Source of the DNA: Phycisphaerae bacterium
GTDB lineage: Bacteria; Planctomycetota; Phycisphaerae; Sedimentisphaerales; SG8-4
Assembly: GCA_030603035.1 (NCBI GenBank)
Contig: JAUVYQ010000060.1
Span: 1 to 14,923, forward strand
DNA length: 14,923 nt
Direction of reading: 5' to 3'
The notes under the pieces were generated by a model that saw only the letters and a list, made by a program, of their open reading frames with translations, was not told the DNA's origin and ran no database searches. Positions 1 through 7,116 of this stretch are shown in pieces. A program made the position numbers and the translations under genes. Position 1 is the first letter of the stretch. The number at the start of each line of letters is the position of its first letter.

Positions 1-370
1 CTGCCTGCTCAACCAGCCCGGCGCGTTTTAGAACCTTGAAATACTCGGCACTGCTGTAGTCCGGAGCCGGCAGTTCCGGCCCGTCAACCTCTACAATCAG
101 ATTATCAATCTCTAATGCATTGATTGAAGCTAAACAATGCTCGACCGTTTCTATACTGACAGGGCCTTTCTTTATCGTCGTGCGACGGCTTCGCTCAGCA
201 AGATTAGTGGCAACAGCACTAATCCGCACCGCCTCCGGCACATCAATCCGCACGAAAACCACACCGGAATCTGCAGGAGCAGGGCGAAAAACAATCTTCG
301 CCTCCTTGCCCCCAAACATACCTTTGCCGGATATTCTGCCCTCACTCTTTATTGTCTTTTGCAGCTTCAA
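1..370 (-). CDS. lpxC: LpxC, UDP-3-O-acyl-N-acetylglucosamine deacetylase (partial, 3' end outside window)
   Basis: LpxC removes the N-acetyl group from UDP-3-O-acyl-GlcNAc, the committed step of lipid A synthesis in the cytoplasm. About 123 N-terminal residues are visible. They include an N-terminal [20 protein letters not shown] segment like the family's opening strand, [16 protein letters not shown], the [12 protein letters not shown] segment whose His78 matches the first zinc ligand of LpxC, and [15 protein letters not shown] chose the TTG at 370-368 because the homologous N-terminus begins there, an in-frame stop lies just upstream, and a GAGG sits 10 nt before it. The first in-frame ATG would remove conserved residues. 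The gene overlaps the lpxD end by 29 bp, so the two are probably translationally coupled. Many planctomycete and Bacteroidetes LpxC proteins carry a fused FabZ domain; that part would lie outside the window. Confidence 0.9.
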   Translation of the reverse strand, partial: MKLQKTIKSEGRISGKGMFGGKEAKIVFRPAPADSGVVFVRIDVPEAVRISAVATNLAERSRRTTIKKGPVSIETVEHCLASINALEIDNLIVEVDGPELPAPDYSSAEYFKVLKRAGLVEQA

Positions 371-1493
371 GTCTTTCTATCCTCTTACTTAGTTGCTTTA
401 ACTGCTTAACCAGCTTCGGCAAACGCTTCGTCAAACCAATTATCCTGAATGCCTCTTTTCGTTCAATTGCCGGCGAGCCAAGCACTTGTTGCCCGGCCGC
501 TATATTGTGGCTCACACCGGATTGAGCTCCGACTATTGCACCATCTCCTATTTCTATATTATCCGCCAGGCCAACCTGCCCGGCTAATACAACCCCGTCG
601 CCGAGCTTACAACTGCCGGAAATACCGACTTGTGCTACTATCAGGCAGCATCTGCCAATTACTACATTATGAGCGATTTGCACGAGGTTATCTATCTTTG
701 TCCCGGCCCCGATTATGGTATTTCCGAATTTCGCCCTGTCAATGCAGCAGTTAGCTCCTATCTCGACAAAGTCCTCGATTGAGACCCCGCCGTTGTGCGG
801 AATAAGCCTGTGAGCACCATCGATAAATGAATAACCAAAACCGGTTGAGCCGATTGTGCTGTTTGCCTGAATGACGACATTATTGCCGATTGTACAGTTG
901 TGATAAATAACAACGTTGCTGTCAAGACGGCAATTTCTACCAACCCTCGAATTCTCGCCTATTTTGCACCCGCTGCCAATTACGGTATTTTCGCCGATTT
1001 CAACACTATCGTCAATTACTACGCCCGCACCGACAGCAACACCCCTGGCTATCCTGGCATTGGCGGCAACCTTCGCAGTCGGGCCAATCCCCTCGGGAGC
1101 AGCTTTCAACCCCGTTAGAAAACCGTCCTGTCCGCCGGAAAACGGCTGGCGTGTTCTTTCTAACGGGGTCAACTCGGGCCTAAAAACATTTAAAGCTTCT
1201 ATCAGGGCGGCATTAACATCTTTAACAATCAATTGAGGCTTGGCCAGCCCCTCAATACGCCTGGCAACGATAACCGCCCCAGCGAGTGACTGCTTAACTG
1301 CTGATATGTGCTTCGCATCTGCAGAGGTTCCAGAATACCCGTAATTGCGTTTGGGGTCTGTAACAAAAGTAACGTCATTCTTTCCAGCCGACCCTACCGT
1401 CCCTACAGCGCTTATCTGCCTCCGGCATTCAGCCGGGGCACCCACTAATTCAGCGCCAATCCGCTCAGCCAGTTGTGCAACCGTCAGTTTCAT
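342..1493 (-). CDS. lpxD: LpxD, UDP-3-O-(3-hydroxyacyl)glucosamine N-acyltransferase
   Basis: LpxD adds the amide-linked 3-hydroxyacyl chain to UDP-3-O-acyl-glucosamine, the step after LpxC. The 383-residue protein has the family layout. An N-terminal uridine-binding domain covers about residues 1-110. A left-handed beta-helix of hexapeptide repeats ([31 protein letters not shown]) covers about 135-335. A charged C-terminal helix runs from 345 to 383. The diagnostic GFGY motif is at 218-221 and the NLVQIAHNV motif at 269-277, with the expected catalytic His275. A hydrophilic stretch at about 112-136 looks like a lineage-specific linker. The ATG at 1493 has no clear ribosome-binding site and is preceded by an A+T-rich palindromic repeat. 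It lies downstream of ompH and overlaps lpxC, as in the bamA-skp-lpxD order of other Gram-negatives. Confidence 0.96.
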   Translation of the reverse strand: MKLTVAQLAERIGAELVGAPAECRRQISAVGTVGSAGKNDVTFVTDPKRNYGYSGTSADAKHISAVKQSLAGAVIVARRIEGLAKPQLIVKDVNAALIEALNVFRPELTPLERTRQPFSGGQDGFLTGLKAAPEGIGPTAKVAANARIARGVAVGAGVVIDDSVEIGENTVIGSGCKIGENSRVGRNCRLDSNVVIYHNCTIGNNVVIQANSTIGSTGFGYSFIDGAHRLIPHNGGVSIEDFVEIGANCCIDRAKFGNTIIGAGTKIDNLVQIAHNVVIGRCCLIVAQVGISGSCKLGDGVVLAGQVGLADNIEIGDGAIVGAQSGVSHNIAAGQQVLGSPAIERKEAFRIIGLTKRLPKLVKQLKQLSKRIERLEAAKDNKE

Positions 1494-1494
1494 A

Positions 1495-1591
1495 TCAAAT
1501 CAAATATCAAAAATTAAATATCAAAATTGTGGAGTTGCCGCTTTGCGGCAACGACTTCCTTAATTTTACATTTTGATTTTTGAATTTTTAT
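1495..1591. repeat. Long imperfect palindrome with perfect 8-bp core hairpin, between ompH and lpxD
   Basis: The core GTTGCCGC (1534-1541), loop TTT, GCGGCAAC (1545-1552) is a perfect inverted repeat. On both sides A+T-rich arms of about 35 nt (ATCAAAAATTAAATATCAAA-type words on the left and the inverse on the right) are imperfectly complementary. The whole gap can therefore fold into one long hairpin. One arm reaches the ompH stop codon. It is not a clear terminator, because the T tract is not placed directly after a G+C stem on the transcribed strand. It looks like a dispersed intergenic repeat. Confidence 0.6.
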
Positions 1592-2427
1592 TTTTCTTTA
1601 TCAAGCCGAGCCATCACCTCATCGGTAATATCTAATAACTCGCCGCTATATACCAGCTTATGAGTACTTATAGTCATCGTAAGATCCTTGGCATTCGGCG
1701 CAGGAAGCTCAGGTTCACTCCTTTCAAACACCAAATCCAAACCCTTCTGTTTCGCAACCTCGCTGGTTTCCCGCAAAATATCTTTATAAAGCTCTTCAAC
1801 CACTTTCTGTTCTTTTAACGCCCTCTGCTGCTCATAAAACGTTTGTTGAACCTGCAGGTCGGCCTGTTTTGTCAGGACCTCTTTCACCAGCGCCATATAG
1901 TCACTGCTGCCGGCTTTCAACGTTTTGAGCCCCTCATTCTCAGCGTCAATCTCTGCATTAAGCTCCTGGAGTTTTGCATTAACTCTCTGTCGTTCGGCTA
2001 TAGTTTCTTCCCTGTACTTGACGCTTCTCTTACACTCCCGAAAGATTTTCTGAACACTGACAACACCAATCTTAGGCGCACCCCCTCCTCCTGCTTTGAG
2101 CTTTACCTGCTTTTCAATCATCTCCTGAATCAGTGCCATATCATAGTCTTTGATTTCTACCTTGCGTGTATTAAGCTGCGCCTGTATTTCGTCAATCTTC
2201 TTCGCTATTTTTTCCAGTTCGGCAAGCCTCTCATCCTGTTTAGCAATCCTCTTACCTTGCTCAGCAAGTTTTCTTTCCTGCTCAGCAAGCTTCTCATCCT
2301 GCTCAGCTATGGCTTCCATCTCGTGCCCATCGCTTTTCCCCCAACTTCGAAAAAGAAACACTGAGCACAGGACAAGCACTAAAATCACTACCAGCACATA
2401 AAGCCAAGTCGTTTTTTTAATACTCAT
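1588..2427 (-). CDS. OmpH/Skp-family periplasmic chaperone, membrane-anchored, with extra coiled coil
   Basis: Skp/OmpH proteins hold unfolded outer-membrane proteins in the periplasm and hand them to BAM, which fits the position directly after bamA. The 279-residue protein is longer than ordinary Skp (about 160). Residues 8-27 are a hydrophobic segment without a clear cleavage site, so it may be a membrane anchor. Residues 42-76 are five heptads of the EQDEKLA/EQERKLA type. Residues 113-116 are a Gly linker. The Skp core starts at about 118 (KIGVVSVQKIF), with the long helical arms at about 135-215 and the terminal strand and helix (KGLDLVF, LVYSGELLDITDEVMARLD) at the end. The ATG at 2427 follows AAAGGG at a good distance. 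The family assignment is firm; the role of the N-terminal coiled coil is unknown. Confidence 0.88.
   Translation of the reverse strand: MSIKKTTWLYVLVVILVLVLCSVFLFRSWGKSDGHEMEAIAEQDEKLAEQERKLAEQGKRIAKQDERLAELEKIAKKIDEIQAQLNTRKVEIKDYDMALIQEMIEKQVKLKAGGGGAPKIGVVSVQKIFRECKRSVKYREETIAERQRVNAKLQELNAEIDAENEGLKTLKAGSSDYMALVKEVLTKQADLQVQQTFYEQQRALKEQKVVEELYKDILRETSEVAKQKGLDLVFERSEPELPAPNAKDLTMTISTHKLVYSGELLDITDEVMARLDKEK
2200..2304 (-). repeat. Five 21-bp (7-residue) repeats inside ompH
   Basis: Residues 42-76 of the OmpH-like protein read EQDEKLA, EQERKLA, EQGKRIA, KQDERLA, ELEKIAK. The matching DNA shows recurring CTCAGCAAG / TCATCCTGC words at a 21-bp period. This is a heptad coiled-coil repeat that has grown by tandem duplication and then diverged. 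Confidence 0.8.
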
Positions 2428-2451
2428 AAATTACCCTTTCCCGCTTTATGT

Positions 2452-2476
2452 GTAGGGTGTGCATTGCACACCCTAC
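2452..2476. repeat. Perfect 11-bp hairpin (GTAGGGTGTGC family), 5' leader of ompH
   Basis: GTAGGGTGTGC (2452-2462), loop ATT, GCACACCCTAC (2466-2476). It lies in the gap between the bamA stop and the ompH start, just upstream of the ompH ribosome-binding site. No T tract follows on the transcribed strand, so it is not an intrinsic terminator. A shorter relative with a compensated pair is at 12711-12729. Confidence 0.75.
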
Positions 2477-2529
2477 AGCCAAAAACTTTTGAATTACAGA
2501 ATTTTTTGCTTACCGAGAATACCCGCGAA

Positions 2530-4881
2530 TTAAAACAACCGTCCCACAGTAAAAAAGAAGGCCTCGGTATCGTCATCATCATCTTTCAAAAATGGCACGG
2601 CCACTCCAAACCTCATCGGCACAGGCCCAAACCACTGAGGTATTAGTATCTGTATGCCTGCCCCCACCGAAGCACAGTAATTGCCCGAATCAATCGCTCC
2701 GCTGTCAACGAAAAACAACGCCGCAAGCTCTTCACCTACTAAAGGCACAGTTACTTCAGCATTGGCCAGAAATATCCAGTCACTGCCTATCGGGTCTTCC
2801 TCCTCCGGGCTGGCGACATTTGTCTGCAGGCCTCTGGTGCTTACACCCCGATAATCAAAACCCCTGATGCCGTACGTGCCCGTACCGCCGCCATAAAACC
2901 TTTCAAAAGGCGGTGCATCACCCACCACAGTCGCTGCAAGAAACTTCGTGGCCAGAATGGTTTTGCGCTCAGCCAAATCCTCATAAAGCGTCCCGTACCG
3001 TCTGTAAACTCCGCTCAATATTCCAAACGTGTAGTCGCCGCCGACTTGTTCGTAACCGACATCGAAACTATGGCCCTTGCTCGGATTAAATCTGTCATCA
3101 GTAAGGTCCCTTCCGATGCCAAGCCGGACTCCCGCAAGAACATTATCACTTCCAATATCTTTGATTTCCCTGGGAGCATTGAGCTCGACATCCTCAGCGT
3201 CAACACTTTCTAATCTAAAGCCGATACTCCTGCGCCAGCGATTTTTATACCGCCTCTCGAACCCGACATATCCCCTTGTTCTTTCTTCATCGTAGCATTC
3301 TCTTTCCCACTCTCGGCCTAAGCCAACTACGTTAAGCGATATCGGCTTGTCCCTAAAATACGGCTCGGTGAAATTAATCGAATATTCGCTAACTTCCGTA
3401 CCCGGCTGCAGCGCAACTCTTAAACTCTGTCCCGCACCTTTGAACGCCTTGCCGGTGATAAACTCACCAAAGCTCTCCGGCCAATCGCCGATATCGAAAT
3501 TTCTCTGCTCAAGAACAAGCTGGCCTATAACGCCCAGGTCGCTCGACACTCCGGCGCCCAGCATTACCATCCCCGTCTGGCCCTCAATAATGCTTACCTG
3601 TGCGTCCTTCTGGCCGGGCACCTCGCCGCTGGGTGTAATAGTTGCCGACTCGGTCAATGCCGTCCTGCGCAAGAGTTTTTCCAGGTAACCGCTGCCGTCC
3701 CCGCGCGCTATATCAGCGTTGTACCATCGACCCGGCTGAAAGTCATATTCATCAAGCACCCGCCGGATAACCTTATCCTGCGTTTGTTCGTTGCCGGTTA
3801 TATTAATCCGGCCGATTCGAAAACGCTCCCCCTCGGTTATTTCAAATTCAACGTTGACCTTGCCTTCTGACACAAACCTGCGCCTCTGTCCGACTTTCGC
3901 ATCAATAAAGCCATTTTCGCGGTAAAACTTAAGCAGCCGCTTAACATCCGAACCGGCCTTTCTCTCATTATAGATTTGCCCCCCCCCCGATTTCAACTCC
4001 GCCCGCAGCTCTTTTTCGTCGAAGCGCTCATTACCTGTAAGAACAATCTTCTCAATAGCATAAGTCGGCCCCTCATCAATCACGAAAGTGATACGGACTT
4101 TGCGCCTATCTTCACTGAATTGGCGTCTTTCCGTTATGTCGGCATCGAGAAAACTATTTGCCTGATAGATATTTTGCAGCCTTGCCACATCCTCAACCGG
4201 TTTCTCTTCAACGTAGTAGGCCGGCAAAATAAACCATTCCCTTGTCCTGGTCTTTATGGCCCCCCTCAGCGCTGCGGTCTTTATGGCGCTATTGCCGCTG
4301 AATGAAACCTTGGTGATTCTGACCCTCGGCCCCTCATCAATTGTATAAATCACCCTGCCTGCCGATAACCGGTCGCTGTCCAGCGCCACTTCAACAAAGG
4401 CAAACCCTTTTTTTTGGTAAAATTCAGCAATGGTTCTTCTGTAGGCCTCAGCCAGAACCGCATCGATGTAATCGCCTGCCTTAAAGCCCAGTTTTTGCCG
4501 CAGAGCATTGGCTCTATACGCACGGTTGCCGACAAAAGCAATCGACCTGACGATATTTCTTTCGACAACCACAAATATTAGCTGAATTCTGTTATCAACG
4601 GTCTCGGTGTTATAATAACTATATTCGACCCCGGGCAGCTCGGCTATGCGTTTGGCGTCTTTAGCCGCCGTATTAGGGTCAAACAGGTCGCCGACCCTGC
4701 TGTGGACTCTGACTATGGACAAAATCTCCGCATCGCTGATACTGACGTTGCCCGCCATCCGGATACTGCCTATCGATAATTGATTATTGATTACTGATGA
4801 TTGATTACCGGCAGAGAAAGCGGAATTTGCAAACAATAGCAAATAGTAAAGCCCAAATAGTAAACACCAAGACCTTTTCAT
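2530..4881 (-). CDS. bamA: BamA, outer-membrane protein assembly factor
   Basis: BamA inserts beta-barrel proteins into the outer membrane. The 783-residue product has a signal peptide (MKRSWCLLFGLYYLLLF, cleavage likely near AFS-AG, residue 23). Five POTRA domains follow at about 36-107, 108-185, 186-272, 273-351 and 352-434, each with the GN and hydrophobic-strand pattern. The 16-stranded barrel domain covers about 435-783, with the lid-loop motif IRGF (672-675, canonical VRGF) and a C-terminal aromatic beta-signal ending TVGRLF. The frame stays open upstream to 4962, but the ATG at 4881 starts a proper signal peptide and is preceded by AGGGG at about 8 nt, so I use it. Oddities are a ten-G tract in POTRA4, a five-Asp run at 767-771 and a repeat-derived stretch at residues 26-37. 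It is followed by ompH, lpxD and lpxC. Confidence 0.95.
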   Translation of the reverse strand: MKRSWCLLFGLYYLLLFANSAFSAGNQSSVINNQLSIGSIRMAGNVSISDAEILSIVRVHSRVGDLFDPNTAAKDAKRIAELPGVEYSYYNTETVDNRIQLIFVVVERNIVRSIAFVGNRAYRANALRQKLGFKAGDYIDAVLAEAYRRTIAEFYQKKGFAFVEVALDSDRLSAGRVIYTIDEGPRVRITKVSFSGNSAIKTAALRGAIKTRTREWFILPAYYVEEKPVEDVARLQNIYQANSFLDADITERRQFSEDRRKVRITFVIDEGPTYAIEKIVLTGNERFDEKELRAELKSGGGQIYNERKAGSDVKRLLKFYRENGFIDAKVGQRRRFVSEGKVNVEFEITEGERFRIGRINITGNEQTQDKVIRRVLDEYDFQPGRWYNADIARGDGSGYLEKLLRRTALTESATITPSGEVPGQKDAQVSIIEGQTGMVMLGAGVSSDLGVIGQLVLEQRNFDIGDWPESFGEFITGKAFKGAGQSLRVALQPGTEVSEYSINFTEPYFRDKPISLNVVGLGREWERECYDEERTRGYVGFERRYKNRWRRSIGFRLESVDAEDVELNAPREIKDIGSDNVLAGVRLGIGRDLTDDRFNPSKGHSFDVGYEQVGGDYTFGILSGVYRRYGTLYEDLAERKTILATKFLAATVVGDAPPFERFYGGGTGTYGIRGFDYRGVSTRGLQTNVASPEEEDPIGSDWIFLANAEVTVPLVGEELAALFFVDSGAIDSGNYCASVGAGIQILIPQWFGPVPMRFGVAVPFLKDDDDDTEAFFFTVGRLF
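3979..3988 (-). repeat. Ten-base G homopolymer within bamA
   Basis: The plus strand shows ten consecutive C; the coding strand reads TCG GGG GGG GGG CAA (Ser298-Gly-Gly-Gly-Gln). Tracts this long are prone to slipped-strand replication, and a one-base change would stop BamA before its barrel. Confidence 0.95.
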
Positions 4882-4900
4882 TCCGTTATCCCCTAACATT

Positions 4901-4920
4901 CCCCATACGTAAGTATGGGG
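4901..4920. repeat. Hairpin repeat copy 1 (CCCCATAC/GTATGGGG), 5' leader of bamA
   Basis: CCCCATAC (4901-4908), loop GTAA, GTATGGGG (4913-4920). It is a perfect 8-bp inverted repeat 19 nt upstream of the chosen bamA start, just before its AGGGG ribosome-binding site. It belongs to the same family as 9187-9212 and 12333-12352, in the same orientation. Confidence 0.8.
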
Positions 4921-4959
4921 TCTCTTCTGTTGGGCTATCGTTTTTTCTGACTCGCCCTC

Positions 4960-4977
4960 CACACATTTATATGTGTG
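4960..4977. repeat. Hairpin, related degenerate copy (CACACAT/ATGTGTG)
   Basis: CACACAT (4960-4966), loop TTAT, ATGTGTG (4971-4977) is a perfect 7-bp inverted repeat lying 15 nt after the dnaB stop. Its loop is TTAT on the plus strand, while the neighbouring copy at 4901 has TTAC on the minus strand. The two may be an inverted pair of one repeat family, but the arms have lost the outer C/G pairs. Confidence 0.55.
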
Positions 4978-4992
4978 ATATCTTTTCCTCTC

Positions 4993-6459
4993 TTAAAATG
5001 GCACTCCGGCTGCGGCGGATTCTACGTGAGAGGCGTTCTCAAACCGCGTAAATTTCTCCCTGAATATCAGCTCCACGCTTCCGGTCGGGCCGTTACGCTG
5101 TTTGGCTATTATCAGCTCCGCCTTATTGTCCGTCACGTAGTCCGACTTACCACGCTTGTAGTAATCCTCACGGTGCAGCAGCATCACGACATCTGCATCC
5201 TGCTCGATACTGCCGCTTTCCCGCAGGTCGCTCATTCTCGGCCTGTGCCCCTCCCTGCCCTCCGGCGCCCGATTCAACTGGCTCAGGACCACCACAGGGA
5301 TGTTCAGCTCCCTCGCCAAGGACTTGATATATCTTGAAATTGCGGTGATTTCCTGCTGACGCGACTCAACCCTGCCCGTGCCCAGATGCATCAACTGCAA
5401 ATAATCCACTATAATGCACCGGATATCGTGTCGGCTTTTAAGTCTCCTGGCCTTGGCGCGGAGCTCCAGCGGTGTCAGCGTCGAGGTATCATCGATATAA
5501 ATCGGCGCTTCATATAACTCGCCGCTTGCCATCTTGAGCTGCTCGTAGTCCTCGGTATTGAGCATCCCCTTTCTGACCTTTTGGGCATCAATTTCGCTGC
5601 CGCTGCACAGGAACCTTTCAGCCAACTGCTGCCTGCCCGTCTCTAATGAAAATATCGCAACCGGAATCCTCAATTCGGCGCCGATATACTCGGCGATATT
5701 CAATGCCAGAGATGTCTTTCCCATACTCGGTCTTCCGGCAATGATTATCATTTCGCCGTTCTGCAAGCCGCAGGAGAGCCCGTCAAGCTCGTGATAACCG
5801 GTCGCAAGGCCGGTAACGTGACTTCCCTCGCGCTTCTCTATAAGCTCATAAGCGCGAGAAACCAAATCCCTCAACAAAGATGCGGAACCGGTTATCTTTT
5901 TATCCGTAACGGCGAATATCTTGCGCTCCGCCTCGTCAAGTTTTTCGCTCGGCTCGCCGGCCTCGTTATATGCATCATCTAAAATTTCACTGGCGGCGAT
6001 AATAATCTCGCGCAGCAGCATCTTCTCTTTGATAATGCCGGCATAATAGTTCACATTCGCCGACGAAGGCACGGATTCCGCAACCTTCACAAGGTATTCC
6101 ACTCCGCCGACTTCTTCGAGCTGCTTGCGCTTTTCAAGCTCATCGCGAAGCAGCACCAGGTCGAGACCTTTGAGTTTGCCATCATCGGTAAGTTTCTCAA
6201 AAGGGTTCTTCTCGTATAACGCGATTATTGCGTCGAATAAATACCGATGCTCGATTCGGTAAAAGGCATCCGTTGTCAACTGCTCGACAACCTCACTGAT
6301 ACATTCCGGGTCGATTATCATCGAGCCTAATACCGCCGCCTCAGCCGCTAACGACTCCGGCATACTGCGAGCAGCCAATCCCGCTCCGGCACCGCCGCCA
6401 CCCCTCACCGCCTCGACCGAACCAACTTTATCTTTACCTGCCCTGGTCAGTTGAGCCAT
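4993..6459 (-). CDS. dnaB: DnaB, replicative DNA helicase
   Basis: DnaB is the hexameric 5'-3' helicase of the replication fork. Of 488 residues, about 1-32 form a Gly/Ala-rich extension. The N-terminal primase-interacting domain covers about 35-165 (PESLAAEAAVLGSMIID, PSSANVNYYAGIIKEK). A linker helix follows, and then the RecA-like motor from about 212. Walker A is GRPSMGKT (242-249, Lys248) and Walker B is IIVDYLQL (349-356). The sensor segment VVVLSQLNR is at 389-397, with DLRESGSIEQDADVVMLLHR at 411-430 and the last motif IIAKQRNGPTG at 450-460. No intein interrupts the motifs. ATG 6459 is preceded by AAGGGA at about 8 nt. The gene lies between rplI and bamA; the rplI-dnaB link is common in bacteria. 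Confidence 0.97.
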   Translation of the reverse strand: MAQLTRAGKDKVGSVEAVRGGGGAGAGLAARSMPESLAAEAAVLGSMIIDPECISEVVEQLTTDAFYRIEHRYLFDAIIALYEKNPFEKLTDDGKLKGLDLVLLRDELEKRKQLEEVGGVEYLVKVAESVPSSANVNYYAGIIKEKMLLREIIIAASEILDDAYNEAGEPSEKLDEAERKIFAVTDKKITGSASLLRDLVSRAYELIEKREGSHVTGLATGYHELDGLSCGLQNGEMIIIAGRPSMGKTSLALNIAEYIGAELRIPVAIFSLETGRQQLAERFLCSGSEIDAQKVRKGMLNTEDYEQLKMASGELYEAPIYIDDTSTLTPLELRAKARRLKSRHDIRCIIVDYLQLMHLGTGRVESRQQEITAISRYIKSLARELNIPVVVLSQLNRAPEGREGHRPRMSDLRESGSIEQDADVVMLLHREDYYKRGKSDYVTDNKAELIIAKQRNGPTGSVELIFREKFTRFENASHVESAAAGVPF

Positions 6460-6514
6460 TTGGATTATCCCTTCATATTAGGTTATCAGAGAGAGCTATC
6501 AGGGTACCCGGTTA

Positions 6515-7045
6515 TCAGACGTTCTGGTCTCCTGATTCGCTGATTGCCTGATTCCCTGATTGCCCGACCGGCTCGCCCCGCCCATAGGATGGGCTGGGCT
6601 CGCTTTCGGCGACGACAACAACGTTCACCTGCGCGGTCAAATCATCGGCGAATTTCAGCGTCACGCTGTGCGTGCCCACATTCTTCATATGTTCCGGCAA
6701 CTGCACTACTTCATTGGCGACTTCAAATCCCTGCTCCCGCAGATTACCTGCAATCTCACCGGCAGAAACAGAGCCGAACAAAACACCCTGCTCGTTCGCT
6801 CTGGCTGCCAATACGGCCTCCGCCCCCTCCACCGCTGCCGCCGCCTCTTCAAGACGCTTGCGCTGCGTTATCCTCTGCTCTGCACGCCGGGCCTTTTCTT
6901 TAGCTATGGCCCGCAAATTCGCCTCGATCGCAGGCTTTGCCAGCCCCTGCGGCAGTAAATAGTTTCTCGCATACCCGGCATTTACTTCCACAACATCGCC
7001 GAGCCAGCCGAGTAATTTAACATCCTGACAAAGCAAAACCTTCAT
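6515..7045 (-). CDS. rplI: Ribosomal protein bL9 with repeat-derived C-terminal tail
   Basis: bL9 binds 23S rRNA near the L1 stalk. The N-terminal domain (MKVLLCQDVKLLGWLGDVVE, GYARNYLLPQGLA), the connecting helix (about 40-75) and the C-terminal domain ending near residue 146 are all present. The protein is 176 residues against about 148 usual. The extra residues, about 147-176 (ESEPSPSYGRGEPVG then QSGNQAISESGDQ), are low in complexity and encoded by repeated DNA. The frame could begin at a GTG at 7054, but ATG 7045 matches the conserved N-terminus and has AAAGG 8 nt upstream. It lies between rpsR and dnaB. Confidence 0.95.
   Translation of the reverse strand: MKVLLCQDVKLLGWLGDVVEVNAGYARNYLLPQGLAKPAIEANLRAIAKEKARRAEQRITQRKRLEEAAAAVEGAEAVLAARANEQGVLFGSVSAGEIAGNLREQGFEVANEVVQLPEHMKNVGTHSVTLKFADDLTAQVNVVVVAESEPSPSYGRGEPVGQSGNQAISESGDQNV
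6532..6563 (-). repeat. Four tandem 8-bp units (CTGATTSS) inside the rplI tail
   Basis: Plus strand units are CTGATTCG, CTGATTGC, CTGATTCC, CTGATTGC at 6532-6563. They encode part of the tail of bL9. Further ATCAG-containing words (GGTTATCAGA twice) continue into the gap up to about 6481. Confidence 0.85.
6580..6594. repeat. Small palindrome GCCCAT-AGG-ATGGGC in the rplI tail
   Basis: GCCCAT (6580-6585), loop AGG, ATGGGC (6589-6594). It is a perfect 6-bp inverted repeat in the DNA that encodes the non-conserved bL9 tail, next to the 8-bp tandem units. Confidence 0.6.
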
Positions 7046-7058
7046 CCATCCCACCTTT

Positions 7059-7112
7059 CTGGTTAAATGGTTAAATAGATACCAATTACCCTTTACCAGT
7101 TACCAATAACCA
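7059..7112. repeat. Degenerate tandem repeat filling the rpsR-rplI gap
   Basis: GGTTAAAT occurs twice in tandem (7061-7076). It is followed by TACCAATTACC, TTTACCAGTTACC and AATAACC words with an approximate 6-10-bp period. The block fills almost the whole gap, and only the rplI ribosome-binding site is spared. Confidence 0.6.
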
Positions 7113-7116
7113 AAAC

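Noticed and set aside
2452..2476. Intrinsic terminator of bamA
   Set aside because: The stem is strong but no T tract follows on the transcribed minus strand, and the same hairpin type occurs elsewhere as a repeat.
4882..4962. Upstream extension of bamA to a start at 4962
   Set aside because: The extra 27 residues precede a good signal peptide and are encoded by the hairpin repeat; ATG 4881 has a ribosome-binding site.
7046..7054. GTG start for rplI three codons upstream
   Set aside because: The conserved bL9 N-terminus is MKVLL, and the ribosome-binding site fits the ATG at 7045.
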